59,593 bases of DNA from Verrucomicrobiaceae bacterium UBA7681 (GCA_002482965.1 DLGZ01000080.1:173089-232681); one strand, 5' to 3'. Counted from the first letter of the stretch, positions 51,001-58,613 are shown. Made by a program: numbers and translations. Notes: a model not told the origin generated them from the letters alone.

Positions 51001-51447
51001 GATGATCCAGTCACAGGGGAGATTAATTGCGTAGCGATAGGCCTGATCGACTGCGGACATGCGGCGGCCTGCAAAGGGGCGCTCCAGAGGATCGCGAGTG
51101 CCTTTGCCCTCGACAGCGACGACGAATTTCTTGGTGGTGGTGGTGAAGCGTCCGAGCGCGGCGTCCGCGAACTGGCCGTCCACCTCGACGTGGGTTTCCC
51201 GCAGCAGGGTGAAGCTGTCTCCTGCTCCGGCTGGGCCGGTGTAACCGAGAAGATGGCCGAAGATGTCGGTGAGGAACTCGGGGAGAAGGGCGGTTTCCTT
51301 GAAGGTGTCCGCCTTGCCCGATGAAATGAGCTCTGCCCAATGCTGGAGGCGGGGCCGTGCTGCCTCGACAGATTCCGGCAGCGAGAAAGCATGCACCTGC
51401 TCGCGGACGATTTCGGGATTGAAAAGGGGCTTGGTTTCGACGGCCAT
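48085..51447 (-). CDS. Type IIG restriction-modification enzyme
   Basis: A 1120-residue single-chain restriction endonuclease-methyltransferase. N-terminal nuclease-like region with D95 and VVAVEGKG (Glu113-x-Lys115), a helical connector, then an N6-adenine methyltransferase with motif X FYTPSFITRYIVE (412-424), motif I DPACGSGAF (491-499) and motif IV NPPY (612-615), and a C-terminal TaqI-type target-recognition region (800-1050). The fused architecture matches Eco57I/type IIG enzymes, which need no separate specificity subunit. The recognition site is unknown. The BREX methylase PglX is similar but no other BREX genes are nearby. Confidence 0.88.
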   Translation of the reverse strand: MAVETKPLFNPEIVREQVHAFSLPESVEAARPRLQHWAELISSGKADTFKETALLPEFLTDIFGHLLGYTGPAGAGDSFTLLRETHVEVDGQFADAALGRFTTTTKKFVVAVEGKGTRDPLERPFAGRRMSAVDQAYRYAINLPCDWIIVTSMRETRLYHKGSNQQTYERFETTRLSSDAALLKRFIFLLGAERVVPAQGESHLNALLRSSESAGRELTNKFYALYADIRQEVFGRLRIANDQVEPHEILRCTQKLLDRILFCSFCEDRVLLPPNTVRHAFEHSDPYNPRPIWENFRGLFRSVDVGNAGLKIPAYNGGLFAHDPGLDTLGVPDEVCALFRDLADYDYRPAREMAEASDTQEIRPVIDVDILGHIFEQSITDLERLRQELERDYSALVDEKQAKTRRKKEGAFYTPSFITRYIVEQTLGAVLRARFEALRITEEAAATGTAKKTLSDPNAYDLPALNEPQRKALIRFWEEWQEVLKALRILDPACGSGAFLIEAFDQLHAHYEVSNARLEELRGHRTLFDLDRQILQHNIYGVDLNVEAIQICQLSLWIKTAAHGKLLTSLDHSIREGNSVVSDSTVHPKAFDWQAAFPEVFAQGGFDVVVGNPPYVRQELLTPYKPWLEAHYASYHGMADLYVYFYELGQRVLKPGGLLSYIVTNKWMKAGYGEPLRRFFRDQTWIRSVVDFGHAKQIFEEADVFPCIIVAEKPTSEEKPRTARLCSIPREQLRIDDLSVQIEKEGAEMDAEQLKAEAWQLEPAEVFSLLSKLRQTGKTLKQVVGAAPQYGIKTGFNDAFLIDDATKHQLTKDDEGCRGIIKPYVRGSDLDRWESNWDQLWMIVLPSSNDHAWPWADLGDHAEDKFRELYPSLHAHMKPHEEVLRRRQDKGRHWWELRSCAYWDAFEKPKIFYQEIQFHPSYSLDVAGRFGNNKTFFLSTDDLYLLAVLNSPLMWWHNWRYLPHMKDEALSPVAFKMAELPIAEPTSAIRTAVEIAVRRLIDITARQQQTQHTVLDWLRVEYAIEKPSNKLKALTELDSDAFIAEVKKLRGKSQPLTAAGLAALRAEHTRSIDPARTLATEMLQLERTLSDLINQAYGLTPGEVQLMWDTAPPRMPFLNQ

Positions 51448-51800
51448 GAGTTGTTTTGCTTATCAAAGCTGGGGAGGATTCGGATGGCAAGGGAACAAGG
51501 ATTAATCATGAAGCGGGGAACGGTGATGCCGTTGACCTGTGCGCTCGGTGATGAGTTGGGAATTAGGTCGCCCTTTCAGGGCTTCGGGTTGTTCGCTGCC
51601 AATTCCCAGGGCGTTGCCCTGGGCTGCGATAGGTCGCGCCGTTGGCGCTTTGAGAGGGGCAGAGCATTGATGTGCTTGGCGCAGCCTTCCCCAGAGCTCA
51701 GGGGGTGGCCTGACGAGTGATTTGCTTGGCTGGGGCGATTTAAGGGCGGTGCTTGAATTGATGGGTGGGTGGGCTATATTATTAACAACAGAAAGAGGAA
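51448..51800. other. 353-bp intergenic region with a palindromic repeat
   Basis: No believable gene. It holds the palindromic element below and precedes the divergent desaturase. The upstream part (51448-51540) probably contains the promoter of the restriction-modification operon. Confidence 0.55.
51558..51652. repeat. Palindromic repeat with CCCAGGGC-GTT-GCCCTGGG, copy 1
   Basis: An 8-bp perfect palindrome (51605-51623), CTGCGATAGG, then GCGCC-GTT-GGCGC (51636-51648). Copy 2 at 53029 keeps the core CAGGGCGTTG, CTGGGCTGCGATAGG and GCGC(C)G-TGGCGC order. Confidence 0.75.
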
Positions 51801-51803
51801 ATG

Positions 51804-52871
51804 ATGAATGCGAGTGGAATGAGTGTGTCGGGTTTGAAGCCGCGTTTTCCGACGGTGGCGGAGTGGAAGGCGATTGTGGCGGAGTTTCAAAAGCCGTCGC
51901 TGTGGCGGGCGGTGGTGCAACTGGTGGACACGCTGGTGCCGTATGTGGTGCTGTGGGCGGGGATCTACTGGGCGCTGCAGGTTTCGTGGTGGCTGGTGGT
52001 GCCGCTGGCGATGATGGCGGGGGCGCTGCTGGTGCGGGTGTTCATCATCTTTCATGACTGCGGGCATGGCTCGTTTTTCAAATCGAGCCGGGCGAATGCG
52101 GTGGTGGGATTTGTGACGGGGATGCTGACGTTTACGCCGTATTACCAGTGGCGGTGGGAGCACTCGCTGCACCATGCGACGACGGGGAATCTGGACAAGC
52201 GGGGGATCGGGGATGTGTGGACGATGACGGTGCAGGAGTACCTGGAGGCGTCGCGGTGGAAGCGCTTTGCGTACAAGCTGGCGAGGAATCCGGTGGTGCT
52301 GTTTGTGATCGCGCCGTTTGTGCTGTTTGTGATTTTGCAGCGGATCCCGAGGAAAGGGGCGGACAGGCGGGAGCGGGACTCGGTGTGGTTCATGAACGCG
52401 GCGCTGCTGGGGCTGGCGGCGGTGATGTCGTGGATCTATGGGCCGCTGAATTATCTGATCGTGCAGGGGATCTGCACTGCGGTGTCCGGGGTGTGCGGGG
52501 TGTGGTTGTTCTACATTCAGCACCAGTTTGAGGATGCGTACTGGGAGGAGCACAAGGAGTGGGACTACACGGCGGCGGCGCTGCAGGGCTCTTCGTACTA
52601 CAAGCTGCCGCGGGTGCTGCAGTGGCTGTCAGGGAACATTGGGTTTCATCACATCCATCATCTGAGCTCGCGGATCCCGAACTATTATTTGGAGCGCTGC
52701 CATTATTCGCACCCGGTGTTTCAGCAGGTGAAGCCGATCACGATCCGGGTGAGTCTGAAGTCGCTGGCGTTTCGGCTGTGGGACGAGCAGCATAAGAAGC
52801 TGGTGGGGTATAAGAGGATGCGGGAGGTGAGGAGGGAGAGGGGGAGGGGGAGGGGGAGGAATGACGAATGA
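51804..52871 (+). CDS. Membrane fatty acid desaturase
   Basis: A 355-residue integral membrane diiron desaturase inserting a double bond into acyl chains. His boxes: HDCGHGSFF, HSLHHATTG and GFHHIHHLSSRIPNYYL, the last typical of delta-type acyl-lipid desaturases. Hydrophobic helices near residues 40-60, 65-85, 175-195 and 205-240. The Shine-Dalgarno AGAGG favours ATG 51804 over 51801. The C-terminus is a GGGGGA-type microsatellite (RRERGRGRGR) and ends NDE-stop inside a GAATGACGAATGA repeat. Confidence 0.9.
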   Translation: MNASGMSVSGLKPRFPTVAEWKAIVAEFQKPSLWRAVVQLVDTLVPYVVLWAGIYWALQVSWWLVVPLAMMAGALLVRVFIIFHDCGHGSFFKSSRANAVVGFVTGMLTFTPYYQWRWEHSLHHATTGNLDKRGIGDVWTMTVQEYLEASRWKRFAYKLARNPVVLFVIAPFVLFVILQRIPRKGADRRERDSVWFMNAALLGLAAVMSWIYGPLNYLIVQGICTAVSGVCGVWLFYIQHQFEDAYWEEHKEWDYTAAALQGSSYYKLPRVLQWLSGNIGFHHIHHLSSRIPNYYLERCHYSHPVFQQVKPITIRVSLKSLAFRLWDEQHKKLVGYKRMREVRRERGRGRGRNDE

Positions 52872-52916
52872 GTAAAACCGAATGACTAAAGAATGAGGAA
52901 GACCGACGAATGCGGA
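52859..52916. repeat. GAATGACGAATGAGTAA repeat at the desaturase 3' end
   Basis: GAATGACGAATGAGTAAAAC followed by CGAATGAC and more GAATG units. The desaturase stop codon TGA (52869-52871) lies inside it. The same sequence ends the pseudouridine synthase gene at 56627. Confidence 0.8.
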
Positions 52917-52985
52917 ATGCGGAGGGGGGGGAGGTCTCTGTGGGACCGGAATAGGACTGATAGGTGGTATGGGACCTATGGTGTG

Positions 52986-53017
52986 GATGCTGTGGCGGGG
53001 ATGCTGTGGCGGGGATG
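52986..53017 (+). repeat. 14-bp tandem repeat GATGCTGTGGCGGG
   Basis: Two full copies and a partial third, in the 342-bp gene-free space between desaturase and kinase genes. Confidence 0.75.
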
Positions 53018-53028
53018 TTGCGCGTCGG

Positions 53029-53075
53029 CAGGGCGTTGGCCTGGGCTGCGATAGGGCGCGCCGCTGGCGCTTCAG
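53029..53075. repeat. Palindromic repeat with CAGGGC-GTT-GGCCTGGG, copy 2
   Basis: CAGGGCGTTGGCCTGGGCTG followed by CGATAGGGCGCGCCG and CTGGCGCTTCAG, the same layout as copy 1 at 51558 with compensating differences. The nearby AAAGCGGCGCT (53184-53194) recurs at 57201. Confidence 0.7.
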
Positions 53076-53213
53076 CGGAAGCCGTCCAGGGAGTGTGAGG
53101 GCGTGTTTGCTGGCGCCTCTGTGATGGCCCGTGGGCTTTTTTTGCCGCTGGGTGTGGCCGGGCGCTGAGCCGGAGCTGGTTAAAAAGCGGCGCTCCCAGT
53201 GGGGAAGGGGACT

Positions 53214-55631
53214 TTAAATGCCGGCGGCCATGACTTTCATCCAGCGCATGCGGAAGGAGGAGTTTTCTTCCATGAGCTGGGCGGCGATGGTGGTGGAGAG
53301 CTGGGTGAGGCCGGTGAGGCGGGCGAAGGCGGCGGTGTTTTCCTGGCGACGGTAGTAGTCGGTGGAGTCGGTGGTCTGGGTGCCGAGGGATTGGGCGATC
53401 TCGACGAGGGACTCGGGGGTGAGGCTGTCGAAGGGGAGGGAGAGGGTGCCGCGATCGAGGCTGACGCTGATCTGGTTGCCGGCGGGGTTGCAGGTGATGC
53501 GGCCGGTGAGCTGGCCGCCTTCGCGACGGGTGATGGTGCCGGTCCAGCCTTTGGCGGTGAGGTCGTTGGTGAGCTGGCGGATGAAGTCGCGGGACTGGGT
53601 GTAGAGGTAGAGGCGGCCGTCGAGGGCGGTGCGGACGTCTGCGGTTTCGAGGCGGGTGCCGGTGAGGAGATCAATGGCGCGGGTGTAGTCGTAGCCTTGG
53701 ACGAGGGAGGGGACGAGGGCGTTGACTTCGGCGAGGAGTTCGAGATCGTTGAGGCGGCTTTTTTTGTCTTCCTCCATCTGACGCTGCTGGCCTTCGAGGG
53801 TCATGGTGGAGATCTCGCGCTGGTAGCTGGTCTCCAAGTCGGTGATGAAGCGGAGGAAGGCGCCGCTGGTCTTGAGATTTTTGCGGGTCTGCTGGACTTC
53901 GGCGAGGGCGGTGCGGAGCTCTGGGATGGTGCCTGAACGCTTGGGCTGGAGGGTGGCGCGGACGAGGGCGAAGTCGGGCTTGTAGCGGTCTATGAGGGGG
54001 CTGTAGAGGGAGAGCCAGTCGAGGGAGGGGGCAGAGGCGTCTGTGGTGGGCTTCTTGGTGTCGGCGAGATGGGTCTGGAAGTGTTCGAGTTCTTCGGCGC
54101 CGAGGAGGGCATCTCCGAAGTGCCATTCGGCGAGGCCGTGGACGAGGTAGCCGAGGATTTCTTCGTTGGTGGTCTGGTAGTCGAGGGATTTGAGGGCGGT
54201 GCCGAGGCCGAAATTTTTCGACATGCGGTCTTTGAGCTTGGTGAAGAAGGGGGCGAGGCCGTTGAGGTCCGGGGTGGTGGCGAGCTTGGTGAACTGTTCT
54301 GCGGCGTCTTTTTTGCGGTCGAGCATGATGCTGCAAAGGGCGGCATTGAAGCGTGCCCAGTTGGCGGTGGGCTGGAGGACGTCTTTGGATTTGGCGAGGG
54401 TGATGAACTTGTCTTCGGCGGTGGCGTACTGGCGGCCTTCGAGCATGGCCTGGCGTGCTTCGGTGAAGCGCTCGGAGACGGTTTTTTTGTTGGCTTTGTC
54501 TGCGGTGAGGGTGACGCCTGCGCCGTCGAGTTCGCTTTCATTGGCGGTGGCGAGCTGGATGGCGCGGACGTTGCGGCGCTCGCCGCCTTCGCGGAGGAGC
54601 CAGCCCATGCCGTAGGCGACGATGATGGCGGCGGCGGTGAGGCCGATGAGGCGGGTGCGGCGATTGACGAGGCGGCGGCGGACGCTGCCGCGATCGAGGA
54701 GGCCTTCGGCGAGGCGCATTTCATCGACGACTTCGGCGTAGTTGGCGAAGCGGTCTTCGGGATTGAAGGAGAGCATGCCATTGATGACGTGCTCTGTGCG
54801 GGGGGAGAAGCGGAGGCCGGATTCGCCGAGGGTGACACGCTTGGACTTGATGCGGCGGAGGTCTTCGATGGCGGCGGTATCTGCCTTGTGGGGCGGATTG
54901 CCGGTCATGGCATGGTAGAGGGTGGCGCCGAGGGAGAAGATGTCGCTGCGGTAGTCTTCTTTGTTTTCGATGACTTTTTCGGGGGCGACGTAGTAGGGGG
55001 TGGCCCACATTTCGCCGGACTGGTCGCCACCGCGATCAACGAAGAGGGCGAGGCCGAAGTCCACGACTTTGGCGGTGCCGGTTTCGGTGAAGAGGATGTT
55101 GGCGGGTTTGACGTCGCGGTGGATGAGGGTGAGCTGCTGGGCGGCGCGGAGGCCTTCGGCGACTTCGCGGCCGATGCGGAGGGCTTCGTCTTCTTTGAGG
55201 TGGCCTTCGCGGCGGATGCGCTGCTCAAGGGAGCCGCCGCCGACGAGCTCCATGGCGATGTAGAAGTAGCCCTGGTCATAGCCGACGGAGTAGAGCTTGA
55301 TGACGTTGGGGTGGGTGACGTTGGCGGTGATGTGGGCTTCGCGACGGAACTGCTCGAGGCGGACGGAGTCGCGGGAGTACTGGCGGTTGAGGATTTTGAG
55401 GGCGACGCGGCGGCCGAGGGTTTCGTCTTCGGCCTCGAACACGCGGCTCATGCCGCCTTCGCCGATCTGGCGGACGATCATGAACTGATCAAAGCGACGG
55501 CGGACGCGGACCATTTGGCCGCAGAAGGGGCACTTCAGTTTTGTGAAGGGCTCGAGGGAGGTGACATCGATCTGCCGCTGACACACCGGGCAGGTGCTCA
55601 GGAATGACTGTTCTGGAGGGGCGAGAATCAA
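53214..55631 (-). CDS. Zinc-ribbon, membrane-anchored Ser/Thr protein kinase (PknB-like)
   Basis: An 805-residue Hanks-type kinase. An N-terminal zinc ribbon (CPVC 14-17, CPFC 34-37) precedes the kinase domain (47-310): GEGGMSRVF glycine loop, Lys79 in VALKI, HRDVKPANIL (171-180), DFG (191-193) and APE (216-218). A single membrane helix (328-346) leads to a long external helical region (350-805), of unknown ligand. The zinc ribbon probably binds a partner or DNA. The gene has an extreme C-ending codon bias on its own strand, making the plus strand very G-rich here. Confidence 0.9.
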   Translation of the reverse strand: MILAPPEQSFLSTCPVCQRQIDVTSLEPFTKLKCPFCGQMVRVRRRFDQFMIVRQIGEGGMSRVFEAEDETLGRRVALKILNRQYSRDSVRLEQFRREAHITANVTHPNVIKLYSVGYDQGYFYIAMELVGGGSLEQRIRREGHLKEDEALRIGREVAEGLRAAQQLTLIHRDVKPANILFTETGTAKVVDFGLALFVDRGGDQSGEMWATPYYVAPEKVIENKEDYRSDIFSLGATLYHAMTGNPPHKADTAAIEDLRRIKSKRVTLGESGLRFSPRTEHVINGMLSFNPEDRFANYAEVVDEMRLAEGLLDRGSVRRRLVNRRTRLIGLTAAAIIVAYGMGWLLREGGERRNVRAIQLATANESELDGAGVTLTADKANKKTVSERFTEARQAMLEGRQYATAEDKFITLAKSKDVLQPTANWARFNAALCSIMLDRKKDAAEQFTKLATTPDLNGLAPFFTKLKDRMSKNFGLGTALKSLDYQTTNEEILGYLVHGLAEWHFGDALLGAEELEHFQTHLADTKKPTTDASAPSLDWLSLYSPLIDRYKPDFALVRATLQPKRSGTIPELRTALAEVQQTRKNLKTSGAFLRFITDLETSYQREISTMTLEGQQRQMEEDKKSRLNDLELLAEVNALVPSLVQGYDYTRAIDLLTGTRLETADVRTALDGRLYLYTQSRDFIRQLTNDLTAKGWTGTITRREGGQLTGRITCNPAGNQISVSLDRGTLSLPFDSLTPESLVEIAQSLGTQTTDSTDYYRRQENTAAFARLTGLTQLSTTIAAQLMEENSSFRMRWMKVMAAGI

Positions 55632-55718
55632 GGTGAGGGGTTATTGCAGTAGCAGGGACGCATTGGATATGCCAGAAATTACAGTTTGCCTTATTAATTT
55701 GAATCTTGAGTTTGTCGG

Positions 55719-56639
55719 GTGGATTGGCTCATCAGTGAAACAGTGGATATTGGAGATCGTTTCGACAAACACCTGGCAAGGCGTTTGCCGGATATGTCGC
55801 GGTCGCGTTTGCAGGACTTGATCAAGGAGGGGCATGCGACGCTGAATGGGAAGCCGGTGAAGGCGGGTGCCACTCTGAGAAGCGGGGATGCGGTGAGTCT
55901 CACGGTGCCGGATGTAGCGGAGGTGGAGATCAAGGCCCAGAACATTCCTTTGACGATTTTGTATGAAGACAGCGACATCGTAGTGCTGGACAAGGCGTCC
56001 GGGCTTGTCGTTCATCCGGCTGAGGGAAATCCTGACGGGACGCTGGTAAACGCGCTGCTGCACCACATCGGCGACCTGAGCGGGATCGGTGGGGAGATGA
56101 GGCCGGGGATTGTGCACCGGCTGGACAAGGACACGAGCGGCTGCATGGTGGTGGCGAAGAATGACATCGCGCACCGGCGGCTGACGGAGGCGTTTTCGGA
56201 GCGGCGGATTTCAAAGATCTACCTGGCGGTGGTGAACGGGGTGCCGAAGGAGGAGGGGGGACGGATTCAGACGTCGATCGGGAGGCATCCGGTGGACAGG
56301 AAGCGGATGAGCAACTTGCTGGATGGGGCGGGGAAGGATGCGGTGACGGAGTGGACGAAGCTGGCGGTGGACCAGGGGTGTGCGCTGATTCAGTGCAGGC
56401 TGCTGACGGGGAGGACGCATCAGATCCGTGTGCACATGCGGGAGTCTTTGCAGTGTGCGATTTTGGGGGATCCGATTTATGCGAATCCGTCGAAGCAGCG
56501 GGTGCAGGTGCCGAGGCTGATGCTGCATGCGTGGAAGCTTTCGTTTAACCATCCGATCCATGATCAGCCGATGGCTTTTATTGCGAAGCTGCCGGCGGAG
56601 TTTGAGGGGTGGATGGAACGCGTTGCGAATGACGAATGA
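55719..56639 (+). CDS. RluA-family pseudouridine synthase (RluD-like)
   Basis: A 306-residue RNA pseudouridine synthase: S4-like domain (residues 15-65, MSRSRLQDLIKEGHATLNG), then the catalytic domain with HRLDKDTSG (catalytic Asp) and GRTHQIRVH. RluD modifies 23S rRNA U1911/1915/1917 in E. coli; the exact target here is not certain. The start is GTG 55719 with no good Shine-Dalgarno. The C-terminus ends NDE-stop, supplied by a repeat. Confidence 0.9.
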   Translation: MDWLISETVDIGDRFDKHLARRLPDMSRSRLQDLIKEGHATLNGKPVKAGATLRSGDAVSLTVPDVAEVEIKAQNIPLTILYEDSDIVVLDKASGLVVHPAEGNPDGTLVNALLHHIGDLSGIGGEMRPGIVHRLDKDTSGCMVVAKNDIAHRRLTEAFSERRISKIYLAVVNGVPKEEGGRIQTSIGRHPVDRKRMSNLLDGAGKDAVTEWTKLAVDQGCALIQCRLLTGRTHQIRVHMRESLQCAILGDPIYANPSKQRVQVPRLMLHAWKLSFNHPIHDQPMAFIAKLPAEFEGWMERVANDE

Positions 56640-56743
56640 GTAAGTCCGAATGACGAAATAATGTCGAATGACAAAGCCCGAACGAGGCTGCGAAGTTGCA
56701 GCGTGAAGCTGCTGGTTTTGTCATCGGGACTTTGTCATTCGAA
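56627..56743. repeat. GAATGACGAATGAGTAA repeat with long inverted repeat
   Basis: The pseudouridine synthase stop (56637-56639) lies in GAATGACGAATGAGTAAGTC. Further on, GTCGAATGACAAAGCCCGA (56663-56681) and its near-reverse-complement (56724-56743) form arms of about 19 bp with two mismatches. The element may be a short non-coding or MITE-like repeat. Confidence 0.72.
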
Positions 56744-56800
56744 TTGGCATCGACTCAATCTGCGCTTCTCTAAGCGGCGGGATACAACCTCTTTTATTTT

Positions 56801-57163
56801 ATGCTCAAAGTTTACGCTTACTCTGGATGCTCGACGTGCAAGAATGCGATCAAGTGGCTGAAGGGGCGAGGGGTGGCGTTTGAGGAGATTGCGATTCGGG
56901 AGACGCCGCCGACGGTGGGGGAGCTGAAGGGGATGCTGGGGGCTCAGAGTGGGGAGCTGCGGCGGCTTTTTAATGTGTCGGGGATGGACTACCGGAGTTT
57001 GGGGCTGAAGGACACGCTGCCGGGGATGAGTGAGGAGGAGGCGCTGGGACTGCTGGCGGGGAATGGGAATCTGGTGAAGCGGCCGTTTGCGGTGGATGCT
57101 GGGAAGAAGGTGTTTCTGGTGGGGTATAAGGAGGGGGAGTGGGAGAAGGTTTTGGGTGCTTGA
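56801..57163 (+). CDS. ArsC/Spx-family thioredoxin-fold protein
   Basis: A 120-residue protein with the ArsC/Spx fold: YAYSGCSTCKNAIKWL contains a CxxC at the start, and RETPPTVGEL and LVKRPFAV follow. Arsenate reductases have a single Cys here; Spx/MgsR have CxxC as seen. No ars genes are close, so a redox-regulatory or ArsC-like reductase role cannot be chosen between. Convergent with the esterase. Confidence 0.85.
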   Translation: MLKVYAYSGCSTCKNAIKWLKGRGVAFEEIAIRETPPTVGELKGMLGAQSGELRRLFNVSGMDYRSLGLKDTLPGMSEEEALGLLAGNGNLVKRPFAVDAGKKVFLVGYKEGEWEKVLGA

Positions 57164-57193
57164 GGGCGCGGGAGTTTTGCGTGGGGGGTGGGG

Positions 57194-57226
57194 ACGTGCG
57201 AAAGCGGCGCTGAAGCGCCGCACTCC
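57194..57226. repeat. GCGGCGC-TGAA-GCGCCGC hairpin between convergent genes
   Basis: A perfect 7-bp (8 with T-A) palindrome at 57204-57221 in the 79-bp space between the ArsC-like and esterase genes. There is no T-run on either strand, so bidirectional terminator function is only possible. The core AAAGCGGCGCT recurs at 53184. Confidence 0.5.
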
Positions 57227-57242
57227 GAGGACGCTTCGCGGG

Positions 57243-58052
57243 TTACTTTACCGCTGCGGCTTGTTCTTTGAAGAACTTGGTGATGAGGGGTGGGGCTTCT
57301 GCGGGGAAATTGTGGGTGCCTTGGTGGATGTAGGCGATGAAGGGGGCGCCGACTTTGGAGGGGAAGAGGGTGCAGTCTTTGGCCCATGGGGTGCCTTCGG
57401 GGGCGCATTGGTTGATCGCTTTGACCTTGGTCATGGCGAGCTCCTGCCATGCGTATTTGACGAGTGGGTCCTGGGTGCCGGCGATGTGCATGCAGGGCTT
57501 GGGTTTGAAAGGGGTGTCTTTGAGGCGGGCGGAGAGTGCTGCGGATGGGGCGACGGCGCAGAGGACGTCCGGGCGCGTCTGCCAGAGGAGGTAGGTGAAG
57601 CCGCCGCCGTTGGAGTGGCCGGTGGAGAAGATGAGTTTGGTGTCGACTTTGTAGTGTTCTTTGAGGTGGGCGAGGACGGCGTCGAAGAGTTTTAAATCGC
57701 GATCGCCCTGTGCGCCTGCGCCGTGCTGCCAGCCGGGCTTTTTGCCTTCGGGGTCGGTGAGCTGGCCGGGGGTGTTGAGGCCCTGGAGATAGACTGAGAT
57801 GGCCTCGGGCCAGAGTTTGTACATGGGAATGCTGCGGCCGATTTGCATGGCGTTGCCGCCGTGGCCGTGCCAGACGAAGACCACGGGGGTGGGGGTTTCC
57901 TTGGCGGTGGGTGGTGTGTAGAGGAGTCCGGTGCGTGTGACGCTGTCCACGGTGAGGTCCAGTTTTTGGACGCCCTGGGGGAGGGGAAGCTGGGCGGGGC
58001 AGGATGAGATGGCGGCCAGCAGGGCGAGCAGGAAGAAGCAACGGCGGTTCAT
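57243..58052 (-). CDS. Exported alpha/beta-hydrolase esterase (PHB-depolymerase/LpqC-like)
   Basis: A 269-residue secreted esterase. Signal peptide (CFFLLALLAAISSCPA; a lipobox is not convincing). Catalytic triad: Ser in GHSNGGG, Asp in GTQDPLV, His near the end in HQGTHNFP. The oxyanion WHGHGG matches feruloyl/PHB-depolymerase-type esterases. Substrate unknown. Divergent from the cupin gene by 84 bases. Confidence 0.8.
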   Translation of the reverse strand: MNRRCFFLLALLAAISSCPAQLPLPQGVQKLDLTVDSVTRTGLLYTPPTAKETPTPVVFVWHGHGGNAMQIGRSIPMYKLWPEAISVYLQGLNTPGQLTDPEGKKPGWQHGAGAQGDRDLKLFDAVLAHLKEHYKVDTKLIFSTGHSNGGGFTYLLWQTRPDVLCAVAPSAALSARLKDTPFKPKPCMHIAGTQDPLVKYAWQELAMTKVKAINQCAPEGTPWAKDCTLFPSKVGAPFIAYIHQGTHNFPAEAPPLITKFFKEQAAAVK

Positions 58053-58136
58053 GGTTGGATGGAGTGGACTTGGAGCTTCAACGCCATGGCCTCGGCAAAG
58101 TTGCAGAGGCGTCGTGTTGGGCTAGGATCACGCACC

Positions 58137-58601
58137 ATGAGTTCTGTTAATGATGCTGTTCCTGTCATCACCCAGCCCGGCCAGGGCAGGGGGATGTCGG
58201 TCTTTGGTGATGGGGTCGAGTTTGTGATCACCGGTGCACAGTCGGGCGGTCGATTCACGCAGTGGATTGAGACCACGCATCCCGGGGGTGGGCCGCCACC
58301 GCATTATCACACGCGGGAGGATGAGAACTTTTACGTCATTGAGGGGAGCGCTGAGTTTTTCCAAGGCGGGCAGTGGACGGCGGTGGTGCCGGGAACTGCG
58401 GTGTTCATGCCGAAGGGGGAGGTGCATGCCTTTCGCAATGCGGGGGAAACGCCGCTGAAAATGCTGATCACGACGGTGCCATCCGGCTTTGAGATTTTCT
58501 TTGATCGCTGCGCGGTGGAATTTGCGAAACCGGAGGGGCCTGATATGACACGCCTTGTCGAAATCGCTGGTGAGCACGGCATTCATTTCGTCACTCCCTA
58601 A
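58137..58601 (+). CDS. Cupin-domain protein
   Basis: A 154-residue protein with a single cupin barrel: PPHYHTREDENFYVIEG (first motif, two His and Glu for metal) and VFMPKGEVHAFRNAGE (second motif). Cupins of this size are dioxygenases, isomerases or sensors; the activity is undefined. The ATG at 58137 is preferred because the upstream frame is not family-like. Followed 12 bases later by the next gene. Confidence 0.82.
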   Translation: MSSVNDAVPVITQPGQGRGMSVFGDGVEFVITGAQSGGRFTQWIETTHPGGGPPPHYHTREDENFYVIEGSAEFFQGGQWTAVVPGTAVFMPKGEVHAFRNAGETPLKMLITTVPSGFEIFFDRCAVEFAKPEGPDMTRLVEIAGEHGIHFVTP

Positions 58602-58613
58602 ACTTTTCCAAAC

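Noticed and set aside
48085..51447. BREX PglX methylase instead of type IIG
   Set aside because: No brxA, brxB, brxC, pglZ or brxL neighbours, and an N-terminal Glu-x-Lys nuclease-like motif is present.
54069..55607. Open frame of 512 codons on the plus strand opposite the kinase
   Set aside because: It results from the extreme C-ending codon bias of the kinase; the product is a Gly/Glu/Asp/Ala-rich low-complexity sequence with no domain.
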